Assembly (NCBI GenBank): GCA_035509415.1
Contig: DATJLQ010000015.1
Coordinates: forward strand, 1 to 22,618
Reading direction: 5' to 3'
DNA: 22,618 bases
From: DATJLQ01 sp035509415
GTDB taxonomy: Bacteria; Pseudomonadota; Alphaproteobacteria; JACZXZ01
The first letter of the stretch is position 1, and the number at the start of each line of letters is the position of its first letter. The notes below the pieces were generated by a model. It ran no database searches. It was given only the letters and a program-made list of their open reading frames with translations, and was not told the origin of the DNA. Of this stretch, positions 13,248-21,500 are shown one piece after another. The position numbers and the translations under genes were made by a program.

Positions 13248-15116
13248 ATGTCGTTCGATCTCGCACAATTCGTCGGCCAGTTCCTCAACGGGCTCTCGAC
13301 CGCCTCGACGCTGTTCCTAGTCTCGGTCGGGCTCTCGATCATCTTCGGCGTCACGCGCATCGTGAATTTCGCGCACGGCTCGTTCTACATGGTCGGCGCC
13401 TACATCGCCTACACCCTGACCGCGATCTTCCCCGATACGCCGCTTGGCTTCTGGGGCGGGGTCGTGCTCGCGGCGGGCGCCGTGGGCGCGCTCGGCGTGG
13501 CGATGGAAGTCACCATCCTGCGCCGCATCTATCACGTGCCCGCGCTGTTCCAGATCCTCGCGACCTTCGGCGTGATTCTGGTCGTCTCGAACCTCACCCA
13601 GACCGTCTGGGGGGTCGAGGACAAGTTCACGCCGCTCGCCCCCGGCCTCACCGGCTCGGTCGCAATCCTCGGGCTTCCCTTCCCGCAATTCGACCTCGCC
13701 ATGATCTTCCTGGGGCCCGCGGTGCTTCTCGTGCTGTGGCTCGTCTTCGCGCGCACGCGCTGGGGCATCCTGGTACGCGCGGCGACCCAGGACCGCGACA
13801 TGGCGGGCGCGCTCGGCGTCAACCAGAAGCTCCTGTTCACGAGCGTGCTGTTCGTCGGCTGCATGCTCGCGGGCCTCGGCGGCGCCGTGCAGCTCCCGAA
13901 GGGCACGATCTCGCTCCAGATGGACCTCTCGATCATCGTCGAGGCTTTCGTCGTGGTCGTGATCGGCGGCATGGGAAACGTCGCGGGCGCGTTTCTCGCC
14001 GCTCTTCTGATCGGCGAGATCCAATCCTTCGGCACCATGCTGTTTCCCCAGGGGACCCAGGTGATCGTGTTCCTCGCGATGGCGGTCGTGCTGGTGTTCC
14101 GGCCGCACGGCCTGCTCGGCAAGGCGGAGCCGGCGGCGGCGGGCGCCGGCACGTTCGAGCTGCCGCATCGCCATGCGAGCCGGAAGCTCGCGATCCTCGG
14201 CGCGGCGATCCTGGCCCTCCTCATGCTTCTCGCCGCGATCGGCGGCAGCTACGGCCAGGTGGTGCTGGGCGAGATGCTGATTTGGGCGCTCTTCGCCACG
14301 AGCCTGGCCTTCATCATGGGGATCGGCGGGATGGTGTCGTTCGGGCACGCGGCCTATTTCGGCTTGGGCGCCTACGGCGTCGGCCTGCTGGTGAAATATC
14401 TGGGTCTCTCCATGGTCGCGAGCCTGATTCTCGCACCCCTGGTCGCAGCGCTTGGCGCCATGGTGTTCGGCGCCTTTTTGGTGCGCCTCTCGGGCGTCTA
14501 CTTCGCGATGTTGACGCTCGCCTTCGCCCAGATCCTCTGGTCGATCGCCACGCAATGGGTCGATTTCCTCGGCGGCGACAATGGCATCCTGGGCCTCTCG
14601 CCCGCGAGCTGGCTGAGCTCGCGGACGGCCTTCTGCTATTTCGTCCTGGCCCTTACCCTCGCGGCGATGATCGTGCTGCGCCGGACGGTGTTCGCCCCCT
14701 TCGGCTACGCGTTGCGCGCGGGGCGCGATTCCCCGCTGCGGGCGGATGCGATCGGCATCGACGTGCGCCGCGTCCAGTGGCTCGCGTTCGTGGTCGCGGG
14801 CGCCTTCGCGGGCCTTGCGGGCGGCCTCTTCGCCTATCAGAACGGAAACGTGTTCCCGACCGAGATCTCGATCTCGACCTCGATCGATGCGCTGGTGATG
14901 GTCCTGCTCGGCGGCGTGCAGACGCTCGCGGGCGCGGCCGTCGGCGCCTTCGCCTATCTCGGCCTCCAGACCGAGATGATCCAGCACCTCCAGGACTATT
15001 GGCGCCTCACTCTCGGGCTCGTGATCATCGCCCTCGTGATCCTGTTCCCCCAGGGCATCGTCGGCTTCCTGCGCCACCGTCTGGGTGCGGCCTTCGGCAT
15101 GACGGCCGAGCCATGA
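13248..15116 (+). CDS. Fused LivH-LivM-type ABC transporter permease
   Basis: One 622-residue inner-membrane protein replaces the usual two permeases. Residues 1 to about 290 correspond to LivH (LFLVSVGLSIIFGVTRIVNFAHGSFYMVGAYIAY, then VVVVIGGMGNVAGAFLAALLIGEIQ), and about 310-610 to LivM (MGIGGMVSFGHAAYFGLGAYGVGLL, RLSGVYFAMLTLAFAQI, VMVLLGGVQTLAGAAVGA). Both halves hold the conserved NFAHG/SFGHA helices and the cytoplasmic coupling loop (R..RAATQDRDMAGALGVN and LRAGRDSPLRADAIGID) that meets the ATPases. The ATG at 13248 is preferred over the GTG at 13194, because the earlier start would put the intergenic hairpin inside the coding region. The two ATPase genes follow with 18 bases and then an overlap. 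Confidence 0.92.
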   Translation: MSFDLAQFVGQFLNGLSTASTLFLVSVGLSIIFGVTRIVNFAHGSFYMVGAYIAYTLTAIFPDTPLGFWGGVVLAAGAVGALGVAMEVTILRRIYHVPALFQILATFGVILVVSNLTQTVWGVEDKFTPLAPGLTGSVAILGLPFPQFDLAMIFLGPAVLLVLWLVFARTRWGILVRAATQDRDMAGALGVNQKLLFTSVLFVGCMLAGLGGAVQLPKGTISLQMDLSIIVEAFVVVVIGGMGNVAGAFLAALLIGEIQSFGTMLFPQGTQVIVFLAMAVVLVFRPHGLLGKAEPAAAGAGTFELPHRHASRKLAILGAAILALLMLLAAIGGSYGQVVLGEMLIWALFATSLAFIMGIGGMVSFGHAAYFGLGAYGVGLLVKYLGLSMVASLILAPLVAALGAMVFGAFLVRLSGVYFAMLTLAFAQILWSIATQWVDFLGGDNGILGLSPASWLSSRTAFCYFVLALTLAAMIVLRRTVFAPFGYALRAGRDSPLRADAIGIDVRRVQWLAFVVAGAFAGLAGGLFAYQNGNVFPTEISISTSIDALVMVLLGGVQTLAGAAVGAFAYLGLQTEMIQHLQDYWRLTLGLVIIALVILFPQGIVGFLRHRLGAAFGMTAEP

Positions 15117-15134
15117 GCCGGGAGTGCCGGTGAC

Positions 15135-15884
15135 ATGGCCCTACTCGCGGTCGAGGACCTCCACAAGTCCTATGCCGGCGTCCTCGCGGTGAGGGGCGTC
15201 TCGTTCGAGCTCGCCGAGGGCGAGGTGCTCGCGCTCATCGGACCCAACGGCGCCGGTAAATCGACCTGCTTCGGCATGCTCAACGGCCAGATCAAGCCGA
15301 ACCGGGGCGCCATCTTCCTGGACGGCAGGAACATCGCAGGTCTCGCGCCGCGCCGCATCTGGCGGTTGGGCGTCGGGCGCACCTTCCAAGTCACCGCGAC
15401 TTTCGGCTCCATGACCGTGGTCGAGAACGTGCAAATGGCGCTGCTCTCGGACCGCCGGCGGCTCGGCGGCTTCTGGCATCCGGTGCGCGATCTCCTGCGC
15501 GTCGAGGCGATCGAGCTCCTGGCATGCGTCGGCATGGCGGATCAGGCCGAGCGGCCGAGCGGCATTCTCGCCTACGGCGATTTGAAGCGCCTCGAGCTCG
15601 CGATCGCCCTCGCGAACAATCCGCGTCTTCTGCTGATGGACGAGCCGACCGCCGGCATGGCGCCCAAGGAGCGCGTGGCCCTCATGGCGCTCACCGCCGA
15701 GCTCGCGCGCACGCGCCGCATTTCGGTCCTCTTCACCGAGCACGACATGGACGTCGTGTTCACCCACGCCGACCGCATCGTCGTGCTCTCCTACGGCGAG
15801 ATCATCGCGCAAGGCAAGCCCGAGGCGGTGCGCGCCGATCCGCAAGTTCAGAAGGTCTATCTCGGCTCGTGGAGCGGAAGATGA
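15135..15884 (+). CDS. ABC transporter ATPase, LivG-like
   Basis: A 249-residue cytoplasmic ATPase of the branched-chain-type importer. Walker A is GPNGAGKST, followed by a Q-loop in GVGRTFQVTATF, Walker B LLLMDEPTAG and the switch His in FTEHDMD. The long insert between Q-loop and signature and the sequence TFGSMTVVENVQMAL are LivG features. The signature motif reads LAYGDLKRLELA, a variant of the usual LSYGxQRRLEIA with Ala for Ser and Leu for Gln. It probably pairs with the following LivF-like subunit; the stop codon overlaps the next start (ATGA). Confidence 0.93.
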   Translation: MALLAVEDLHKSYAGVLAVRGVSFELAEGEVLALIGPNGAGKSTCFGMLNGQIKPNRGAIFLDGRNIAGLAPRRIWRLGVGRTFQVTATFGSMTVVENVQMALLSDRRRLGGFWHPVRDLLRVEAIELLACVGMADQAERPSGILAYGDLKRLELAIALANNPRLLLMDEPTAGMAPKERVALMALTAELARTRRISVLFTEHDMDVVFTHADRIVVLSYGEIIAQGKPEAVRADPQVQKVYLGSWSGR

Positions 15885-16585
15885 TGCTGCGCGCCGAAGG
15901 GCTCGACACCTATTACGGCCGCGCCCAGATCCTGCACGACATCGCCCTCGAGGTCGATGCGGGCGAGGTTGTGGTGCTGCTCGGACGCAACGGCGCCGGC
16001 AAGTCGACCACCCTCAAGTCGCTGATCCGCCTGGTCGAGCCTGCGCGCGGCAAGATCTGGCTGCGCGATCGGCCGATCGACGGGCTCATGCCCTTCCAGA
16101 TCGCGCGCCTCGGTCTCGGCTACGTGCCCGAGGAGCGCAGAATTTTCGCCGACCTCACGGTCGAGGAGAATCTCGAGGTCGGGCGCCTCGCGCCGCGCGG
16201 CGGACGGCCGCCCTGGACGCCCGAGCGCATCTTCGCCTTCTTCCCCAACCTCGCGCCGATGCGCAAGCGCCGCGCCGGACGCATGTCGGGCGGCGAGCAG
16301 CAGATGCTCACGATCGCGCGCACGCTCATGGGCAATCCCGACTGCGTGCTATTGGACGAGCCCTCGGAGGGCCTCGCGCCGGTGATCGTCGATCGCATGG
16401 CGGCGGCGATCCGGGAGCTCAAGGCCGACGGGCTCTCGGTGCTGCTCTCGGAGCAGAACCTCCATTTCGCCATGGCGGTGGCGGACCGGGCCTATATCAT
16501 CGAGAAAGGCCAGATCCGATTTGCCGGAACCGTGGCCGAGCTCAACGCGGACGAGGATGTGCGCAAGGCCTATCTCGCGGTTTGA
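15881..16585 (+). CDS. ABC transporter ATPase, LivF-like
   Basis: A 234-residue ATPase, second nucleotide-binding subunit of the importer. It shows YYGRAQILHDI, Walker A GRNGAGKSTTLKS, the LivF-specific GYVPEERRIFADLTVEENL, signature MSGGEQQMLTIARTL, Walker B CVLLDEPSEGLAP and the switch His in SEQNLHFA. The signature is fully canonical, in contrast to its partner. The start overlaps the upstream stop by four bases; an ATG three bases later is equally possible. After it comes a 167-base gap before the DUF1185 gene. Confidence 0.93.
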   Translation: MMLRAEGLDTYYGRAQILHDIALEVDAGEVVVLLGRNGAGKSTTLKSLIRLVEPARGKIWLRDRPIDGLMPFQIARLGLGYVPEERRIFADLTVEENLEVGRLAPRGGRPPWTPERIFAFFPNLAPMRKRRAGRMSGGEQQMLTIARTLMGNPDCVLLDEPSEGLAPVIVDRMAAAIRELKADGLSVLLSEQNLHFAMAVADRAYIIEKGQIRFAGTVAELNADEDVRKAYLAV

Positions 16586-16605
16586 CGAAAGCAGGAGCGG
16601 ACGGG

Positions 16606-16716
16606 ATGGCCGAGGAGCTCCGTTCGGGATGCGACGGCGCGACGTCATGCGCGCCGCGAAGCTGCCGCTCCATGCCGCGAGCCGGTTCTTGCGGCGCAGC
16701 GCGGATGGGGCGCTGA
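16606..16716 (+). CDS. Possible 36-residue cysteine-containing small ORF
   Basis: Within the gap between the LivF-like gene and DUF1185 an ATG at 16606 follows an AGGAG motif at 8 bases and opens a 36-codon frame ending TGA. The product would contain four cysteines and several arginines. No family is recognised. In DNA this GC-rich such frames arise by chance, so it is only a candidate. Confidence 0.15.
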   Translation: MAEELRSGCDGATSCAPRSCRSMPRAGSCGAARMGR

Positions 16717-16752
16717 ACCGTCCGGCACCGAAGCGATCCAAGGGAGGAAACC

Positions 16753-17337
16753 ATGAAGGCGAAGATCAGGCGGCTGGTGACTTTGGTAGACGAAATTCAC
16801 CGCGAGATGGGCAAGGAGATCGCCCCGCCCACGCGCCGGGCGCTTGCGATCGCGGTGATCGAGAACCCGTTCGCCGGTCGCTATGTCGACAAGCTCGACG
16901 AGCTGATCGAGATCGGCGACGAGCTCGGCGGCTTTTTGGGCGAGCGCTGCGTCAAGGCGCTCGGGATCGCGCCCGGCGGCGCCGAAAGCTATGGCAAGGC
17001 GGCGATCGTCGGCGAGAACGGTGAGCTCGAGCACGCGGCGGCGATCCTGCATCCGAAGCTGGGAGCCCCCTTGCGCAAGGCGGTCGAGAAGGGCGCGGCG
17101 CTGGTGCCGTCGGCGAAGAAGCAGGCGGGCGTGGGCGCGTCGATCGACGTGCCGCTCGGCCACAAGGATGCGGCCTTCGTGCGCAGCCATTTCGATGCGA
17201 TCGAGGCGCGCGTGCCGGACGCGCCGCGCGCCAACGAGATCCTGGTCGCGGTTGCGGTGACCGACAGCGGCCGACCGCTCGCGCGCGTGGGCGGCCTGCA
17301 GAAGCACGAGATCAAGGGGCAGGACGGGCTGCGCTGA
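16753..17337 (+). CDS. DUF1185 / AA_synth family protein
   Basis: A 194-residue protein of the AA_synth (DUF1185) family, recognised from the opening RRLVTLVDEIHREMGKEI.PPTRRALAIAVIENPFAGRYVDKLDELIEIGDELG, then GAESYGKAAIVGENGELEHAAAILHPKLGAPLRKAVEKG and SIDVPLGHKDAAFVRSHFDA. Solved structures of the family show a trimeric fold related to Bacillus chorismate mutase, and the biochemical function is unproven. The strong AGGGAGGAAACC site fixes the ATG at 16753. It lies between the importer and enamidase genes of the same operon, suggesting work on the same catabolic intermediates, perhaps the unstable aldehyde acid formed by enamidase (inference). Confidence 0.85.
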   Translation: MKAKIRRLVTLVDEIHREMGKEIAPPTRRALAIAVIENPFAGRYVDKLDELIEIGDELGGFLGERCVKALGIAPGGAESYGKAAIVGENGELEHAAAILHPKLGAPLRKAVEKGAALVPSAKKQAGVGASIDVPLGHKDAAFVRSHFDAIEARVPDAPRANEILVAVAVTDSGRPLARVGGLQKHEIKGQDGLR

Positions 17338-17378
17338 ACGATCGCCCGCCGCGCCCGAAAAATCATGGAGGACGTCAC

Positions 17379-18575
17379 ATGGCAACGACCGAAACCCAGA
17401 GCGTCAAAGGCAAGGTTGCGATCAAGAATATCGGGCTCCTGCTGTCGGGCGACCTGAAGCGCCCGATCCTCGATGCCGACACCATCGTCGCGGTCGACGG
17501 CAAGATTGCGGCCGTAGGCAAGGCGAAGGACGTCGATGTCGGCGGCGCGAGCCTCGTGATCGACGCGCGCGGCACGGCACTTGCCCCCGGCCTGGTCGAC
17601 AGCCACGTCCATCCCGTGTTCGGCGACTGGACGCCGCGCCAGAGCCAGCTCAACTGGATCGAGTCGACCCTCAATGGCGGCGTCACCACCATGGTCTCGG
17701 CGGGCGAGGTGCATCTGCCCGGCCGGCCCAAGGACATCGTCGGACTGAAGGCGCTCGCCGTCACTGCCCAACGCGCCTTCGACAATTTCCGGCCCGGCGG
17801 CGTCAAGGTGCTGGCGGGAGCGCCCGTGCTCGAGAAAGGGATGGTGGAATCGGACTTCAAGGAGCTCGCCGAGCACGGGGTCAAGCTCCTGGGCGAGGTC
17901 GGTCTCGGCTCGGTCAAGGCGGGCGCCGAGGCGAAGCAGATGGTCGCCTGGGCGCGCAAATACGGCATCCAGAGCACGATCCACACCGGCGGCCCGTCGA
18001 TCCCGGGCTCCGGCCTGATCGACAAGGACACCGTGCTGGAGGCCGACGCCGACGTGATCGGCCACATCAACGGCGGTCACACCGCGCTCTCGGTTCAGCA
18101 TGTGTGCGAGTTGTGCGAGCGCTCGAGCCGCGCGATCGAGATCGTCCATAATGGCAACGAGAAGGTCGGCATCGCCGCGGCGCGCGCAGCCAACGAGCTC
18201 GGCTGCCTGCACCGCGTCATCCTGGGTACCGACGGACCCGCGGGCTCGGGCGTGCAGCCGCTCGGCATCCTGCGCATGGTGGCGCTGCTCTCGAGCCTCG
18301 CTGAGATCCCGGCCGAGATCGCGTTCTGCTTCGCCACCGGCAACACGGCGCGGCTGCGCGGGCTCGATGGCGGCTTGATCGACGTCGGGCGCGCGGCGGA
18401 CTTCACCTTCATGGATCGCGCTCAGCACACCGCGGGCAAGACGCTCCTCGAGAGCGTGGCGCTTGGCGACATCCCGGGCATCGGCATGGTGATGATCGAC
18501 GGTATCGTGCGCTGCCAGCGCAGCCGCAACACGCCGCCGGCGACCGAGATCCCGACCGTCGTCGGCGCGCACTGA
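17379..18575 (+). CDS. ena: Enamidase homologue (amidohydrolase superfamily)
   Basis: A 398-residue metal-dependent hydrolase predicted to open the reduced ring of 1,4,5,6-tetrahydro-6-oxonicotinate, giving 2-formylglutarate and ammonia, as in E. barkeri. The N-terminal segment IKNIGLLLSGDLKRPILDADTI and the block DSHVHPVFGDWTPRQ match my memory of the E. barkeri enzyme closely. Metal ligands expected for a two-metal amidohydrolase are visible: His76 and His78 (HVH), Glu in GEVGLG, His in TIHTGG, His in IGHINGGHTA and Asp in LGTDGPAG. A GGAGG site precedes the ATG. It is the last gene of the hnr operon and runs convergently into nicB, with 16 bases between the two stop codons. A role on a related cyclic enamide is possible. 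Confidence 0.85.
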   Translation: MATTETQSVKGKVAIKNIGLLLSGDLKRPILDADTIVAVDGKIAAVGKAKDVDVGGASLVIDARGTALAPGLVDSHVHPVFGDWTPRQSQLNWIESTLNGGVTTMVSAGEVHLPGRPKDIVGLKALAVTAQRAFDNFRPGGVKVLAGAPVLEKGMVESDFKELAEHGVKLLGEVGLGSVKAGAEAKQMVAWARKYGIQSTIHTGGPSIPGSGLIDKDTVLEADADVIGHINGGHTALSVQHVCELCERSSRAIEIVHNGNEKVGIAAARAANELGCLHRVILGTDGPAGSGVQPLGILRMVALLSSLAEIPAEIAFCFATGNTARLRGLDGGLIDVGRAADFTFMDRAQHTAGKTLLESVALGDIPGIGMVMIDGIVRCQRSRNTPPATEIPTVVGAH

Positions 18576-18591
18576 AGATCGCGCGCGAAGA

Positions 18592-21500
18592 TTACGGTCC
18601 GCCGGACGCGAGACGGCTTGCGGGATCCCGCGGGCGCAAGCGGGACACGGTCTCCTCGAGGTCCGGCCAAGGGGCTTCGCTCGGCGCAAAGACGCGGCGA
18701 AGATAGGCGACCAGGTCGGCGATCTGGCGGTCGTCCAACGCCGCGCCGAACGCGGGCATCGCACCGTGACTCGAGATCATCGGGCCGGCGGCGCCGTCCA
18801 GGATGACGCGAATGACGTTGTCCGGCCGCTCGGCGTGCAGATTGCTGTTGAGCGCGAGGGAGGGGCGGATGCCGAACAGGTCGGCCTGCTCGCCGCCCTC
18901 GTGGCAGGCGGCGCAAGCGCCGTCGAACAGGCGCGCACCGTAGCTGCCCTTGGCCGCCGCGCGCGCCGCATTGCTCGCGGACTCGACGGCGCGTAGATCG
19001 TCGGCGCGCTGGGCCGGCGTGGTCTCGCGATTGTAGGACGCGAGATATTCGGCGATCGCCCGGATGTCGCCGTCGGATAGGGCGCGCAAGTTCGCGACGA
19101 CGATCGCCATCGGTCCGCCCGCGGGCCCATGGTCGGCGGCGTAGCCGCCGCGGAGATAGTCGATGAAATCCTGAGCGCTCCAGGGAACGGGCGCCCGGGA
19201 GAGCGAGGTCAGCGCCGGCGCGTCCCACCCTTCCCCGACGCCGCCGCCGAGACGAGCGGCGGCGCCGGTCATCTCGGCGCCGAGCGCATTGCGCGCCGTG
19301 TGGCACGCGCCGCAATGCCCCAGCCCCTCCACGAGATAGCGCCCGCGATTCCACTCGGCCGAGCGCTGCGCCTCCGCCGTCGGCGTGCCGCCCCGGAGGA
19401 AAAGGGCGTTCCACACCGCCATCAACGGCCGCACGCTGAAGGGAAAGGACAGCCGCGCCTTCGGCGTCGTCGCGGCCACCGGCGGCTGCGCCATCAGATA
19501 GGCGTAGAGCGCCTGCATGTCGGCTTCGTCCACGCGCGCGAAATTCTGGTACGGAAACGCCGGATAGAGGTGACGCCCATCGCGACCGATGCCTTCGCGC
19601 ATCGCGCGCTCGAAGGCGACAAAGGACCAGGCGCCGATTCCGGTCGCAACGTCCGGCGTGATATTGGTCGAGTAGATGGTGCCGAACGGCGTTTCGATCG
19701 CACGACCGCCCGCATTCTCGATGCCCGAGGGACCGGTGTGGCACGTCGCGCAGTTGCCGATTGCCGCGAGCTGACGGCCGCGTTCGATCGTCGCCGCCGA
19801 ATAGGCGGACGGGTCGGGTCGTGCGATCGGCGCGATGGACGGGCGCCAGGGCAACGCGGCCACGGTCGCGCCCGCGATGGCGGCGGCGGCGCCGACCGCC
19901 CAACTCCTCCAGGATTTGCCGCCTTGCGGCCGCCGAGCGGGCGGCAGGCGCGCGGGCGCCGATCGTTGGGGCGGCTCGGCCGGCGGCGCGAGCTTGCCTT
20001 CGGCCGCGAGCGCAGCCTTCACCTTCTCGGCGGTGAAGGGCGGCTCGCGGAAGCGGATTCCGCACGCATCGTAGATCGCGTTCGCGATCGCGGCGGCACT
20101 CGGTACCGAGGCGGATTCGCCCGCTCCCATGGGCGGCTGCTCCGGCCGGTCGATCAGCAGCGTATCGATGCGCGGCACGTCCGGGAACTGGACGATCGGG
20201 TATCCGCCCCACTCGCGCACCGCCGGCATGCCGTCCTTGATGCGCAGCTCCTCGCGCGTCGCGCGGCTGATCGATTGGATCACATTGCCGGCGACCTGAT
20301 GGCGCACGCCGGCGGGATTGATCGTGAGACCCGAATCGTGACCGGTCGTGATCTTGCTGACCACGACTTCGCCGGTCGCGCGGTCGAGCTCGACATCGGC
20401 GACCCAGGCGGACCAGGCAGCACCGTAGCCGGGGAACTTGCTGTGGACGTAATGGGCGTAGGCGAAGCCGCGGCCGCGCGCGATGTTGCCCTCGCCAGCT
20501 TCCGTGCCCCAGCGGGTCCGGGGCGTCCAGCCCGCATGGGCCGCCGTTTTCAGGATCAGGTCGCGCACGCGGGCGTCGCTCAGATAGCGCAGCCGGTACT
20601 CGATCGGGTCGACGCCCGCGGTCGCGGCCGCCTCGTCGATCCAGCTTTCGTGCGCGAAGGTGCTCGGCAAGGCCGAGACGCCGCGCAGCCACGCCGCCCG
20701 GATGATCGGCGGCATGTCGTGGATGGTGACGCGCTTGTTGGGATAGTCGTATGGCGCGATGCTCGTGCGGTCGCCGAAATCGTGGGTCGAGGGAACCGGC
20801 GCCACTTTGCCGGTGAGAAGCAGCGCGAGCGTCGGTGCGGTATTCGACGGATAGCGCGATTCGTAATCGTAGGCGACGACCCCTCCGCCGGCGTCGACGC
20901 CGCCATCGGCATCCATGAGCTGTGCCGTGCCCTTGGGCTCCCATAAATGCTCCTGCTCGCGCGTGAGCTGGACCCGCACCGGACGGCCGACCGCGCGCGA
21001 GAGGAGAGCCGCGTCCGCCGCAACGTCGTCGGCGCAGTTGCGCCCATAGCATCCGGCCGCTTCCAGGCGCACGAGATCGATCGCGTCGTCGGGGACGTCG
21101 AGGAGCAAGGCGAGATCGGCGCGCAGGGCATGGGGATTCTGGGTGCCGGCCCAGATTTTGGCACTGTCCCCGGTCACATGGGCGACGGCGCAGGACGGGC
21201 CGATCGAGCCGTGAAGCTGATAGGGCCAGGCGTAGCGCCGTTTGAGGCGGGTGGCCGCCCCGGCGATCGCCTGCGCCACGTCACCCTGGTCCAGGAGGCG
21301 GCGTGGTGCCGCGGGGTTGGCGAGCAGCGCGGCCTGAATATCGTCGAGGCTCGTGGCCGGCGGGATGGGACGCCATTCGATCTTGAGAGAGGCGGCGGCC
21401 GCGATCGCCTGCTCCTCGCGCTCGGCGACCACGCCGACGAAATCCCCCACGCGCACCACCGCGACCACGCCCGGCAAGTGGCCGACCGAGCTCTCATCGA

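Noticed and set aside
14865..14890. GATCTCGATCTCGACC-type short repeat
   Set aside because: It encodes a plausible TEISISTSID loop within the LivM half, so it is coding sequence and not an independent repeat element.
13317..15077. 586-codon antisense frame under the permease gene
   Set aside because: Highly charged mirror of a membrane-protein gene, no recognisable domain.
11930..15133. 1067-codon open frame on the plus strand across binding-protein and permease genes
   Set aside because: It is a different frame over two clearly recognised genes, rich in Arg/Gly/Pro, with no family motifs; a product of high GC content.
16629..17024. Frame beginning MRRRDVMRAAKLP upstream of DUF1185
   Set aside because: It continues out of frame through the DUF1185 gene with no conserved features; DUF1185 has its own strong ribosome site.
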